Of a stretch of 64,000 nucleotides of DNA, positions 1 through 7,833 are shown in pieces. How positions within the stretch are numbered: position 1 is the stretch's first letter; the number at the start of each line of letters is the position of its first letter. Both the position numbers and the translations under genes were made by a program. The stretch covers positions 1,240,001-1,304,000 of the forward strand of contig NZ_JACBYQ010000001.1 in assembly GCF_013408295.1 (NCBI RefSeq), read 5' to 3'. This DNA is from Psychromicrobium silvestre. Its GTDB lineage: Bacteria > Actinomycetota > Actinomycetes > Actinomycetales > Micrococcaceae. The notes under the pieces are model-generated. The model did not search any database. It was not told the DNA's origin and was given only the letters and a program-made list of their open reading frames with translations.

Positions 1-1
1 T

Positions 2-463
2 GCTTCCGGCGCTACCGTCTTGCTCTTCAACGGACCGGATATCCGCGATACCCCCGTCCTAGGTCTGGTGAGAGGCCGGGTTGCCATCTATAACGAGAAC
101 TTACGCACCGTGGCCGCACGCCATGACGCGGTGATCGCCGATATGTGGTCGCTGCGTGAGCTTTCCGGCCCGGCCATGTGGGACGACGACAGGCTGCATT
201 TCTCGCCCCTGGGCCATCACCGAATCGCCATGATGACGCTAGAAGCACTCAACGTGCCGCACCGTCTGGAACCTTTGGAACCACCACCGCTGCCGGTGCG
301 CACCTGGCGTGAAGCCCGAACGGAGGATCTGGTCTGGGCACGGGAGTTCTTTGTGCCCTGGGTGCTGCGGCGGATTAGGCATCAGTCTTCGGGCGACGGC
401 GTGAGCGCCAAGCGCCCCACCCCCGGCCCGGTCTTTGGTCCAGGATCGGCGCACCGCGGCTGA
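2..463 (+). CDS. SGNH/GDSL hydrolase, 3' part
   Basis: The C-terminal 153 residues of a gene whose start lies left of the window; the frame is open from base 2. The stretch DDDRLHFSPLGHH (about residues 58-70 of the visible part) fits the C-terminal block of SGNH hydrolases, where Asp and His of the catalytic triad sit as DxxH. The preceding VADMW-like strand (here VIADMW) and the 'Y N E N L R' helix also fit lysophospholipase L1-like family members, which cleave ester bonds of lipids or sugars. No signal peptide can be judged because the N-terminus is missing. The tail after residue 120 is basic and Pro-rich and probably not part of the fold. Substrate unknown. Confidence 0.75.
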   Translation, partial: ASGATVLLFNGPDIRDTPVLGLVRGRVAIYNENLRTVAARHDAVIADMWSLRELSGPAMWDDDRLHFSPLGHHRIAMMTLEALNVPHRLEPLEPPPLPVRTWREARTEDLVWAREFFVPWVLRRIRHQSSGDGVSAKRPTPGPVFGPGSAHRG

Positions 464-525
464 AACTCCCCCGTCATAGAAGGCTTTTGCCCTCGATGGC
501 CCAGGGAAAAGAGTAATCTGAGGGC

Positions 526-1008
526 ATGATGGTTTCGATGCTGCCGGCCTCCAGCAGCTACAGTTTCTCGGCGTTCCCTTGGTTCTTCGTAATCTTTGTG
601 ATCCTCGCGGTGGTGGGGCAGATCAGCCGTGCCCGTAGGCGCACCAGAGCGCGCCAGCAAAACCCACAACAGTTCCAGCAACAGCCCCCGAATGTTTCGG
701 CTTTCGACGCCGGTTACCAACCGCCGCCAGCAAACTTCCAAGCGCCCGCGCCCTACCAGCAGGGAAATCAGCCTCCGGCCGCACCGCAAACCACCCCTCC
801 GCAGAGCTATCCACCAGCCCCGGGCAACCCCCTGGGCTGGCAGCAAGCTACGCCAGCCCAGCCATTGTCCGGTTTTGCTTCCTCCCGTTGGGCGTCCGAA
901 CAGGATTTGAAGCAACGGCTCAACGAACTAGATCAACGCCGACGTGCCGGGCAGATCAATGCCGAGCAGTATCAAGTTGAACGCGACGCCATCTTCAGGG
1001 ATCACTAG
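526..1008 (+). CDS. small membrane protein with SHOCT-like C-terminus
   Basis: 160 residues. One N-terminal membrane segment (about residues 12-32, FSAFPWFFVIFVILAVVG) is followed by a basic stop-transfer patch (RARRRTRARQ), then about 80 residues rich in Gln, Pro and Ala that look disordered, and a charged C-terminal helix pair (WASEQDLKQRLNELDQRR...GQINAEQYQVERDAIF) resembling the SHOCT (short C-terminal) domain, a small oligomerisation motif. The start was chosen because GAGGG lies five bases upstream. The stop overlaps the stop of the convergent metX by a shared CTAG. Function unknown; a peripheral envelope role is only inferred from the single membrane anchor. Confidence 0.7.
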   Translation: MMVSMLPASSSYSFSAFPWFFVIFVILAVVGQISRARRRTRARQQNPQQFQQQPPNVSAFDAGYQPPPANFQAPAPYQQGNQPPAAPQTTPPQSYPPAPGNPLGWQQATPAQPLSGFASSRWASEQDLKQRLNELDQRRRAGQINAEQYQVERDAIFRDH

Positions 1009-2150
1009 AGTCCTTCTGCTTCAAGCAAGGCACCGATCTGCGCGGTTTCGGTGAGGAAACCGTCGTGTCCAATGTCCGATTCAATCCAGTGCACCTCCGT
1101 GCTCTGGGGCATCGCCTCGGCCAACTCCAGCGTCTGGGCGGGCAGATAGAGCCGGTCCGTAGTCACCGCCGCCAGCACGAAACGCACCCCCGCAGCCGCT
1201 GCTAGCGCCTCGGCCAAGCCGCCCCTGCCCCGCCCCACATCGTGACTCATTAATGCCTCGGTCAGGGTCACATAGCTATTAGCGTCGAAAATCTGCGCCA
1301 ATTTAGCCGCTTTGTGATCGAGATAGCTCTCCACCTGATACCGCTGCCGCCAGGCTTCGGTGGAGCGCTCGGCGGAGACCGGGTGCTCCCCCGGCTGAGC
1401 GGTCCTGCCGAAGCGATCGGCAAGTTCGGTCTCGGAGCGATAGGAGATGTGAGCGATTCTGCGTGCCAGGCCGAGCCCGGAGATCGGCGCGGCTTCGCTG
1501 TAGTAATCCCCGCCGCGGTAATCCGGATCTTGACGAATGGCGAGCACTTGAGCCTGAGCTAAAGCGATCTGCTCGGCTGAACTCGCCGCACAGGCTGCGA
1601 TCACCACCGCGGTACCTACCCGATCGGGGAAAGTCACCGCCCACTCCAGAGCACGAGCACCGCCCATCGAGCCACCAATCACCGCGCGCCATTGGCTAAT
1701 ACCCAGGGCATCGGCCAATCTCGCTTCCGCCCGCACCGAGTCCCGCAGCGTTAGGTAAGGAAACCGCGAGCCCCAGGGCTCGCCGTCGGGAGCCAAAGAG
1801 GACGGCCCGGTGCTGCCATAGCAGCCACCCACCATATTGATGCAGACCACGAACAGCTCATCGGTATCGATGGCCTTCCCCGGCCCCACTAAACCGTCCC
1901 ACCAGCCGGGTTCCGCGGAGTCCGCTTGCACGGCGTGGGAACTGCCGGTCAGAGCGTGCTGGACCAGCACGGCGTTGGAGGCATCGGCATTGAGCTGCCC
2001 CCAGCTCTCATAACCAAGCACCACCTCCGGGATAGCAACCCCGGTCTCCAGCACCAGTTCGCCAATCGGCTGATGGCGCAACCCAGCGGCGGCGCCCTGC
2101 CGAACTTCCTGGTGGGCTGAGGGATCGACGCGCACCTCAGAAACAGTCAT
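1005..2150 (-). CDS. metX: homoserine O-acetyltransferase
   Basis: 381 residues, the usual length. Transfers an acetyl group from acetyl-CoA to homoserine, the activating step of methionine synthesis by direct sulfhydrylation. The alpha/beta hydrolase fold is clear: the oxyanion segment QHALTGSSH (residues 64-72), the nucleophile elbow GGSMGG with Ser161, a late Asp in TTDRLYLP and the catalytic His in IGHDGFLTE. The start overlaps the stop of metY by ATGA, so both are translated from one transcript and translational coupling is likely. Its product, O-acetylhomoserine, is the substrate of the neighbouring MetY. Some members of this family use succinyl-CoA, which sequence reading alone cannot fully exclude. 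Confidence 0.95.
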   Translation of the reverse strand: MTVSEVRVDPSAHQEVRQGAAAGLRHQPIGELVLETGVAIPEVVLGYESWGQLNADASNAVLVQHALTGSSHAVQADSAEPGWWDGLVGPGKAIDTDELFVVCINMVGGCYGSTGPSSLAPDGEPWGSRFPYLTLRDSVRAEARLADALGISQWRAVIGGSMGGARALEWAVTFPDRVGTAVVIAACAASSAEQIALAQAQVLAIRQDPDYRGGDYYSEAAPISGLGLARRIAHISYRSETELADRFGRTAQPGEHPVSAERSTEAWRQRYQVESYLDHKAAKLAQIFDANSYVTLTEALMSHDVGRGRGGLAEALAAAAGVRFVLAAVTTDRLYLPAQTLELAEAMPQSTEVHWIESDIGHDGFLTETAQIGALLEAEGL

Positions 2151-3469
2151 CGCAGTTCGGACTTCGCCGCCCTGAAGCCAGCCTCCAGATCAGCCAGAAT
2201 ATCGGTGATGTTCTCCAGTCCCACCGACAATCGGACCAGGCCAGGATTGACGCCGGCGACCAGTTGCTGAGCCTCGGTCAGTTGCGAGTGCGTGGTAGAG
2301 GCCGGGTGGATGACCAGCGAACGAACATCGCCAATATTGGCCACATGTGAGTGCAGTTCGAGAGCATCTACGAAGCGCTTACCGGCTTCTACACCGCCCT
2401 TGATATTGAAACCGATCACCGCACCGGTACCCAGCGGGCCGTACTTACGTCCGCGCTCGTACCACGGGCTGGAGGGCAGCCCCGCATAAGCCACCGACTC
2501 CACGCTTTCCTGTTCGGTGAGCCATTGGGCTACCTGCACGGCATTGGAGACGTGTCGTTCAATCCGCAGGCTGAGAGTTTCCAGTCCTTGGGCGATCAAG
2601 AAGGCATTGAAGGGTGATACCGAAGAGCCCAGATCACGCAGCAACTGAACCCTAGCCTTGAGGATATAAGCCAGATTGGCACCCAAGGCGCTGCCGACTC
2701 CCAGGTCCCGGGCATACACCAGGCCGTTATAGCTCTCATCCGGGGTGTTGAAGCCAGGGAATTTCTCCGGATTCTGCCCGTAATCGAATGTTCCGCCATC
2801 GACAATCACTCCGGCCACTGCGGTGCCGTGCCCGCCAAGGTATTTGGTGGCCGAGTGGACCACGACGTCGGCACCCCACTCCAGCGGTCGAATCAAATAA
2901 GGAGTGGCCAGAGTGTTATCCACGATGAGCGGCACACCAGCCTCATGGGCTACCGCGCTGACGCCCTCCAGGTCCAGGATGTCCTGGCGCGGATTGGAAA
3001 CCACCTCGCCAAAGAAGAGCTTGGTGTTGGGCCGGACCGCTGCACGCCACTGCTCCAAATTATCCGGATCCTCGACGAAGGTGACCTCAATGCCAAACTT
3101 CTTCAAGGTGTGCGCCAGCAGGTTATAGGTTCCGCCATAGAGGCTGGGGCTGGCGACCAGGTGATCGCCGGCCTCCGCAATATTCAAAATGGCGAAGGTC
3201 TCGGCGGCTTGACCGGAGGCGAGCAGCAACGCGGCGGCACCGCCTTCTAGGCTGGCAATCCGTTGCTCCACCACATCCTGGGTGGGATTTCCGATCCGGG
3301 TGTAGATGGGAGCCAGCTCGGCAAGGGCGAAACGGTTGGCCGCGCTCTCCGCACTGGGAAAGACATAGGAAGTGGTTTGGAAGATCGGCAGTGCCCGTGC
3401 TCCGGTTCCGGGGTCCGGTTCCTGGCCTGCGTGGATCTGACGTGTTTCGAAGGACCAGCCATTGCTCAT
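2147..3469 (-). CDS. metY: O-acetylhomoserine aminocarboxypropyltransferase
   Basis: 440 residues. PLP enzyme of the Cys/Met metabolism family that makes homocysteine from O-acetylhomoserine and sulfide. Seen: substrate-binding YTRIGNPTQDVVEQR (about 56-70), the SGQAAE turn that holds PLP phosphate, the Asp of VDNTLATP, and the PLP lysine K209 in HSATKYLGGHG. The length above 420 residues and the long insertion after the lysine separate it from cystathionine gamma-synthase (about 390). First gene of the metY-metX operon; a SAM-IV riboswitch precedes it, so expression should fall when S-adenosylmethionine is high. Confidence 0.95.
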   Translation of the reverse strand: MSNGWSFETRQIHAGQEPDPGTGARALPIFQTTSYVFPSAESAANRFALAELAPIYTRIGNPTQDVVEQRIASLEGGAAALLLASGQAAETFAILNIAEAGDHLVASPSLYGGTYNLLAHTLKKFGIEVTFVEDPDNLEQWRAAVRPNTKLFFGEVVSNPRQDILDLEGVSAVAHEAGVPLIVDNTLATPYLIRPLEWGADVVVHSATKYLGGHGTAVAGVIVDGGTFDYGQNPEKFPGFNTPDESYNGLVYARDLGVGSALGANLAYILKARVQLLRDLGSSVSPFNAFLIAQGLETLSLRIERHVSNAVQVAQWLTEQESVESVAYAGLPSSPWYERGRKYGPLGTGAVIGFNIKGGVEAGKRFVDALELHSHVANIGDVRSLVIHPASTTHSQLTEAQQLVAGVNPGLVRLSVGLENITDILADLEAGFRAAKSELR

Positions 3470-3544
3470 TTGAGTCTCCTTGAGTCAAGGGCCTTCTACG
3501 GTGGGTAGGGTAAAACCCCGGCAACCATCGATCAGAAGGTACCC

Positions 3545-3700
3545 GCACTTGCGCCTGACCTGGTGGCCAGGGCCCGGTCGTCACCCGGGGCACCCCACCG
3601 CGGAGGAGGGTTGCCGTCCAGCAAGCCGGGGCAGGCGTTCCGAGCGTCCCTGAGCTTCCTCAGGCAGATCACGGAACTTTGCTGGCACTCATGACCTGCT
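3545..3700 (-). promoter_or_regulatory. SAM-IV riboswitch upstream of metYX
   Basis: Read on the minus strand, the segment contains the hallmark GGTCATGAGTGCCAGC (complement of 3681-3696), then CCCCGGCTTGCTGG and CGGCAACCCTCC, then GGTGGGGTGCCCCGGGTGA followed by a closing GACC that pairs with the first GGTC. This order and these words match the SAM-IV class, which in actinomycetes sits in front of methionine genes and senses S-adenosylmethionine. The metY start lies about 75 bases beyond the aptamer, leaving room for an expression platform. Exact borders are approximate. Confidence 0.9.
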
Positions 3701-3771
3701 TCCAGTGTGCCGGGGGCGCCAGCCACAGGCAACAGTAAGGCGAAAAGTGACGAGATTATGACGGTCCTTTC

Positions 3772-3834
3772 CGCCGAGTGTGGAGTTCTGCACCTTAAAC
3801 CCCGCTCAAAAGATGTAGATCTCCACACTCGGCG
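3772..3834. repeat. dispersed palindromic element, copy 1
   Basis: Two 21-base arms (3772-3792 and 3814-3834) are inverted repeats matching at 19 of 21 positions, separated by 21 bases. The arm reads CGCCGAGTGTGGAGTTCTGC and onward. A related palindrome with the same GAGTGTGGAG core lies at 40364-40426. It sits between the metY riboswitch and the divergent VOC gene, outside any coding region. A REP-like repeat is the simplest reading; transcription termination or regulator binding are alternatives. Confidence 0.75.
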
Positions 3835-3907
3835 ACACGGAGATGAGGGAGAGTGACTTAGGTAACCCTTAGTCGAGACGTGAGTCACAAAGTGCGAGGA
3901 TACTGAC

Positions 3908-4546
3908 ATGCGCATGGACCACGTTTCTTACGCTTGTGAACCGGACGGATTGGCTGCCACCACGGAGCGAATCTCAGCAGCTTTGGGGGTAAAAGCTGTG
4001 CGCGGCGGGGTACACCCCCGCTTCGGCACCCGGAACATGATCATTCCACTGACCGATCACCACTACCTCGAGGTAGTCGAGGTGCTCGATCATCCCGCCT
4101 CGGATAAAGCACCCTTCGGCCAGGCCGTGCGGGCCCGTTCCAGCGCCGGTGGCGGCTGGATGGGTTGGTGCGTTGAAGTCGATGACTTGCTCCCCTTTGA
4201 GGAGCGGCTGGGTCGCAGCGCGGTTCCCGGGAATCGCAAGTTCCCGGACGGCCAGGAGCTCATCTGGCAGCAAATCGGCATCAAGGGCTTGATCGCCGAT
4301 CCTCAGGTCCCCTATCTACTCAAATGGGAGGGCGATCCTTCGCTGCACCCCTCGCTGGCCAAGCCCAGCACGGTCAAGCTGTCCAAGCTGACCATTGCGG
4401 GCTCCGCCGAACGAGTCACCGAGTGGCTGGGCGAATGCGTAGACAAGCCGCTGGAGGACGTCACCGTGGAGTGGATAGCCCCACACGGCACCCCCGGCAT
4501 TATGAGCGTGACCTTCGAAACGCCCAACGGCGCGGTCACGGTCTAA
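3908..4546 (+). CDS. VOC-superfamily glyoxalase-like protein
   Basis: 212 residues. The opening MDHVSYAC (residues 3-10) and the pattern 'VHPRFGTRNMIIPLTDHHYLEVVEVLDHP' (given here in pieces: VHPRFGTRN, LTDHHYLEVVEV) fit the glyoxalase-like (Glyoxalase_3) subfamily of the vicinal oxygen chelate fold, with a His near the N-terminus and a Glu at the end of the second strand as likely metal ligands. A second VOC half follows from about residue 145. GAGG lies eight bases before the start. No operon partner; the gene on its right is convergent. The substrate cannot be told from sequence. Confidence 0.8.
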   Translation: MRMDHVSYACEPDGLAATTERISAALGVKAVRGGVHPRFGTRNMIIPLTDHHYLEVVEVLDHPASDKAPFGQAVRARSSAGGGWMGWCVEVDDLLPFEERLGRSAVPGNRKFPDGQELIWQQIGIKGLIADPQVPYLLKWEGDPSLHPSLAKPSTVKLSKLTIAGSAERVTEWLGECVDKPLEDVTVEWIAPHGTPGIMSVTFETPNGAVTV

Positions 4547-4560
4547 ACCGCTTCTTATCC

Positions 4561-4630
4561 GCGAGTTCGCGGGTAACGCTCGGATTCGCGGGTAAAAACA
4601 GGCGAATCCGAGACCCGCACGCGAACTCGC
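4561..4630. terminator. two-part hairpin between convergent genes
   Basis: Arms 4561-4589 and 4602-4630 pair at their outer 11 bases (GCGAGTTCGCG) and inner 11 bases (CTCGGATTCGC), with an unpaired seven-base internal loop on each side and a 12-base apical loop. It lies between the stops of a rightward and a leftward gene, which suggests a two-way transcription stop, but there is no clear T run. The left arm also holds two near copies of TTCGCGGGTAA, so a repeat element is possible. Confidence 0.5.
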
Positions 4631-4657
4631 ACGGGGTGCCGGAAGAGAAACGGGTGC

Positions 4658-5401
4658 TTAGCCGAACCCCAGCTGCGAGCCGAAGCTAAAGGCCGCGATA
4701 TCCAGCAGGCTGTGCGCAATCACCAGGGGCATTACTCGTTTAGTCCGGGTGTACAGCCAGCCGAAGAGCAGCCCCATCACGAAATTCCCGACGAATGGCC
4801 CGAATCCCTGGTAAAGGTGGTAGCTGCCGCGGATCAGGGCACTGACAACAATGCTCATCCAAGGTCGCCAGCCGAGCTGATTGAGGCGGTTGAGCAGGTA
4901 GCCCACCACAATGACCTCTTCAACCAGGGCATTCCTAACCGCAGAGATCACCAGAATGGGAATGGTCCACCAATAATCGTGCAGCGAACTGGTGACGATT
5001 TGCGCCGTGACCCCCAAGCTTCGACCCACGGCGTAAAGCCCCAGAGTTGGCGCCCCGACCAGCACCATAAGCCCTAGCCCCCACAGCAGGTCCCGCCAGG
5101 GACGCACAAGAGTCAGCCCTACCGCTTGGAAACCACTGCGCGTTGGTTTCCACAGTAGATAAAGCACTAGCACCACCGGCATGAGTGCAAAGAAGTTATC
5201 CAATAACTGATAGGTCAGATCGAAGTATTCCCGATTGCCTTTCGGCACATTCAGTTGGGCAGTTGCCTGCGAAAGCGGCCCCTGGCTGAGCACGTCGATC
5301 AGATTGACCAGGGCACGCACCCCGGCCTGCCCGAGGGAAAGCGCCAGCACGATTAGGATTTCCACTCGCCAGCGGCGCCGCAGCGCGGGAACACTTCTCA
5401 T
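4658..5401 (-). CDS. CPBP-family intramembrane metalloprotease
   Basis: 247 residues with about seven to eight membrane segments. CPBP (Abi/Rce1-like) proteins are membrane glutamic/metallo proteases or CAAX-processing homologues. Motif 1 is present as VEEVIVVGYLL, motif 2 as SYHLYQG (the essential His) and motif 3 as HSLLD near the C-terminus. The classical EExxxR has Val where Arg is expected, a variant also found among actinobacterial members as far as I recall. Its start is divergent from the phosphatase gene and only 46 bases away, so promoters overlap. The target is unknown; in other bacteria such proteins serve bacteriocin self-immunity or anti-sigma cleavage. Confidence 0.85.
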   Translation of the reverse strand: MRSVPALRRRWRVEILIVLALSLGQAGVRALVNLIDVLSQGPLSQATAQLNVPKGNREYFDLTYQLLDNFFALMPVVLVLYLLWKPTRSGFQAVGLTLVRPWRDLLWGLGLMVLVGAPTLGLYAVGRSLGVTAQIVTSSLHDYWWTIPILVISAVRNALVEEVIVVGYLLNRLNQLGWRPWMSIVVSALIRGSYHLYQGFGPFVGNFVMGLLFGWLYTRTKRVMPLVIAHSLLDIAAFSFGSQLGFG

Positions 5402-5447
5402 GGCTCACATTAAACAGGGAGATCGACTGAGCACTACACTCGACACC

Positions 5448-6122
5448 ATGAGTGCGCCCCGCCAGATCATCCTGCTGCGTCACGGCCAGTCGGAGGCGAA
5501 CATCGATCAAAGCATCTACGACCGGATCCCCGATTATCGAATCCCGCTGACCGAATTGGGGATCAGCGAAGCCAAGGAAGCCGGAGAAACCATCCGGAGA
5601 CAGCTGGACGGGCAGAAGGTCTGCGTCTACGTCTCGCCCTATTTGCGCGCCTACCAAACCCTAGAAGCCCTTGGGCTAGGAGATTTGGTGGATCGAGTCT
5701 TTGAGGAACCCCGGCTGCGGGAACAGGATTGGGCAAACTTCCAGAACCCGGCGGATATCGCCGAGCAGAAGGAACTGCGCAACGCCTATGGCCACTTTTT
5801 CTACCGATTCCGGGATGGTGAATCTGGCTCCGACGTTTACGACCGGATCTCCTCCTTCCTCGAAACCCTTTACCGGCACTGGACCCGCCCCGACTATGCC
5901 CCGAATTCTCTGCTGGTTACTCATGGGCTAACCATGAGGTTGTTCTGCATGCGCTGGTTCCACTGGTCCGTAGAGTACTTCGAATCGCTCAACAACCCGG
6001 AAAACGCCGAGATCCGCTCGCTACTTCGGGACGGCGGCCACTACCGGCTGGAGCCCGGTTTTCAGCAGTGGAAACCCACCGCTCCGGGGCAGACCGTATT
6101 GCAGACACTTCAGAGTCGCTGA
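5448..6122 (+). CDS. histidine phosphatase family protein
   Basis: 224 residues from the ATG at 5448. The open frame extends further left, but there it runs antisense into the CPBP gene; the phosphatase fold begins directly after this ATG with LLRHGQSEAN, the RHG motif whose His is phosphorylated during catalysis. Other landmarks: the second-loop Arg in SPYLRAYQT, the proton donor Glu in LREQDWANF and the second catalytic His in LLVTHGLTMRLF. This is the phosphoglycerate-mutase-like branch of the superfamily; most such actinobacterial proteins are broad phosphatases, not glycolytic mutases. A role cannot be fixed from context, as neighbours are unrelated. Confidence 0.85.
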   Translation: MSAPRQIILLRHGQSEANIDQSIYDRIPDYRIPLTELGISEAKEAGETIRRQLDGQKVCVYVSPYLRAYQTLEALGLGDLVDRVFEEPRLREQDWANFQNPADIAEQKELRNAYGHFFYRFRDGESGSDVYDRISSFLETLYRHWTRPDYAPNSLLVTHGLTMRLFCMRWFHWSVEYFESLNNPENAEIRSLLRDGGHYRLEPGFQQWKPTAPGQTVLQTLQSR

Positions 6123-6166
6123 AAATACATCATGCTGGCCTGACTTAATTAGGGCGAAATCACTTT

Positions 6167-6185
6167 TGAGGGTAGCCTTACCTTG
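6167..6185. promoter_or_regulatory. DtxR/IdeR-type iron box
   Basis: The 19-base stretch TGAGGGTAGCCTTACCTTG matches the iron-box consensus TTAGGTTAGCCTAACCTAA at 14 of 19 positions and keeps the central TAGCCT and flanking AGG...CCT. It lies about 45 bases before the efeU start. A DtxR-type repressor with Fe2+ should block efeUOB here when iron is plentiful. Comparison was made by eye. Confidence 0.8.
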
Positions 6186-6231
6186 GTTTTGACTGCTTTA
6201 CCTCATCATTTCTCTGCCCCGGAGTTCCGCC

Positions 6232-7833
6232 GTGCTTGCCACCCTCGTGATCGGCCTACGTGAAGGCCTCGAAGCTGCCCTCATCGTCGGCATCATCGCC
6301 GCCTTCCTGCGCCGCAATGGCAAAGGGCTGGGCGCCATGTGGCTCGGCATCGGCGCCGCCGTAGCGATTAGCTTAGGCGTTGGCGTCACCCTAGAACTAA
6401 TCTCGGCCTCACTCCCCCAAGCCCAACAAGAAGGCATGGAGACCATCATCGGGGCAATCGCCGTCGTGATGGTCAGCGGGATGATCTTTTGGATGGCGAA
6501 GAATGCTCGCAGCCTCAAGGGTGAGCTGGAAAGCCAAGCGGCAAGCGCACTCAAAACGGGTTCGACGGCGGCCCTGGTCGCGATGGCCTTCCTCGCCGTT
6601 CTGCGTGAGGGCGTCGAAACCGCGGTCTTCCTGTTAGCAGCCTTCCAGTCCTCGGTTGACCCGTTAATAGCCGGTGCTGGCTCGCTGATAGGCGTCCTGA
6701 TCTCCGTGATTGTGGGCTATGGCATTTATCGCGGTGGAGTGCGGCTCAATATGGGGCGTTTCTTCACCATTACCGGAGCCTTCCTCGTCTTAGTAGCCGC
6801 CGGACTGGTCCTCAAATCGCTGCGTACCGCGCACGAGGCCGGTTGGATCAATATCGGTCAGGCTCGTACCCTCGATCTGTCCTGGCTGGCCCCGAATGGC
6901 TCTCCGCAGGCAGCCTTACTCACCGGCGTACTCGGCATTCCGGCAGATCCCCGGATGATCGAGGTACTCGGCTGGGCACTCTATCTGGTGCCGATGCTAC
7001 TCTTCGTGCTCTGGCCAGCCAAACACCGAATTAAGGCCGCAGCCCTGCCCCGTTTTCGCCGTATCGTGGCAGTGAGCTTGCTCGGCGCGGGAGCCCTGCT
7101 CGCCGTCGTCACCCTATTGCTCCCAGCCCCTTCGGTCAGCAATGCGCCGCTGTCACTGGCTGGCTCCGGCAGCATCAGCCTGGCCGGTCAGGAACTGAGC
7201 GTAAGTCGCGGCGGTGAAACGAGCACCTTCTCGCTTGCCGGGCAGGGTTCGGCTCAGGACGAGCATCTCGGTGTGGACAGCCGACACTACAGCTTGGCGC
7301 AGCCCGCCGCTGGTGACCGACCCTCCAGCCTGAGTCTTTCCGAACTGACCGCGCTGAACGGCGGACGCTTGCCGGTCGGCGTGAGTGCGCAGAACAATCC
7401 CGGGCCGTTCGAGGCGAGTTGGACGAGCAAGGGCAGCCTTGAGGTATGGCTTGCCGACGGAGTGCTCATCGACGCGGATAGCAGTTCCATCAGCGCACTC
7501 ACCCTATCCGGCGGTGGCCTATCCACCCCCAGAACTTTGGTGCTCAATAATGACGCACAAACGTGGCAGGTCAATCCGGCTAACTCCGCTACCGCTGCAA
7601 GTTCGGTCCAAGCAGCAACGCAATGGCAAGAGGAACGCTCGCTCTGGGGCATCTGGCTGCCCGTGGTACTGGGGTTAGCTGCCCTGGTCTTCGGCTTCCG
7701 CTCCTTCCGGCGTGAGCCCGCGGTCCACGATTCTGCTGTCCGAGCTGCTGCGCCGACCACCGCTCAGATATCCGCTCAAAACATCAACAAATCCACCACC
7801 GACTCACCTGCGAAGGGACCTGTACGTGTCTAA
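6232..7833 (+). CDS. efeU: iron permease EfeU (FTR1 family) with C-terminal outside domain
   Basis: 533 residues, GTG start preceded by GGAG. Membrane permease of the EfeUOB ferrous-iron system. Both FTR1 iron motifs are present: REGLEAALI (residues about 9-17) and REGVETAVF (about 125-133). Seven or so membrane segments end near residue 300. Then comes a region of about 190 residues rich in Ser, Gly and Leu (SLAGSGSISLAGQ...) that looks like a beta-rich extracytoplasmic domain, closed by a last membrane helix (LWGIWLPVVLGLAALVFG) and a basic tail. Short FTR1 proteins such as E. coli EfeU lack this extension. efeO starts inside its last eight bases. Confidence 0.92.
   Translation: MLATLVIGLREGLEAALIVGIIAAFLRRNGKGLGAMWLGIGAAVAISLGVGVTLELISASLPQAQQEGMETIIGAIAVVMVSGMIFWMAKNARSLKGELESQAASALKTGSTAALVAMAFLAVLREGVETAVFLLAAFQSSVDPLIAGAGSLIGVLISVIVGYGIYRGGVRLNMGRFFTITGAFLVLVAAGLVLKSLRTAHEAGWINIGQARTLDLSWLAPNGSPQAALLTGVLGIPADPRMIEVLGWALYLVPMLLFVLWPAKHRIKAAALPRFRRIVAVSLLGAGALLAVVTLLLPAPSVSNAPLSLAGSGSISLAGQELSVSRGGETSTFSLAGQGSAQDEHLGVDSRHYSLAQPAAGDRPSSLSLSELTALNGGRLPVGVSAQNNPGPFEASWTSKGSLEVWLADGVLIDADSSSISALTLSGGGLSTPRTLVLNNDAQTWQVNPANSATAASSVQAATQWQEERSLWGIWLPVVLGLAALVFGFRSFRREPAVHDSAVRAAAPTTAQISAQNINKSTTDSPAKGPVRV

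Noticed and set aside
5235-5447. Upstream extension of the histidine phosphatase frame
   Set aside because: It runs through the CPBP gene on the opposite strand and the phosphatase fold begins right after the ATG at 5448.
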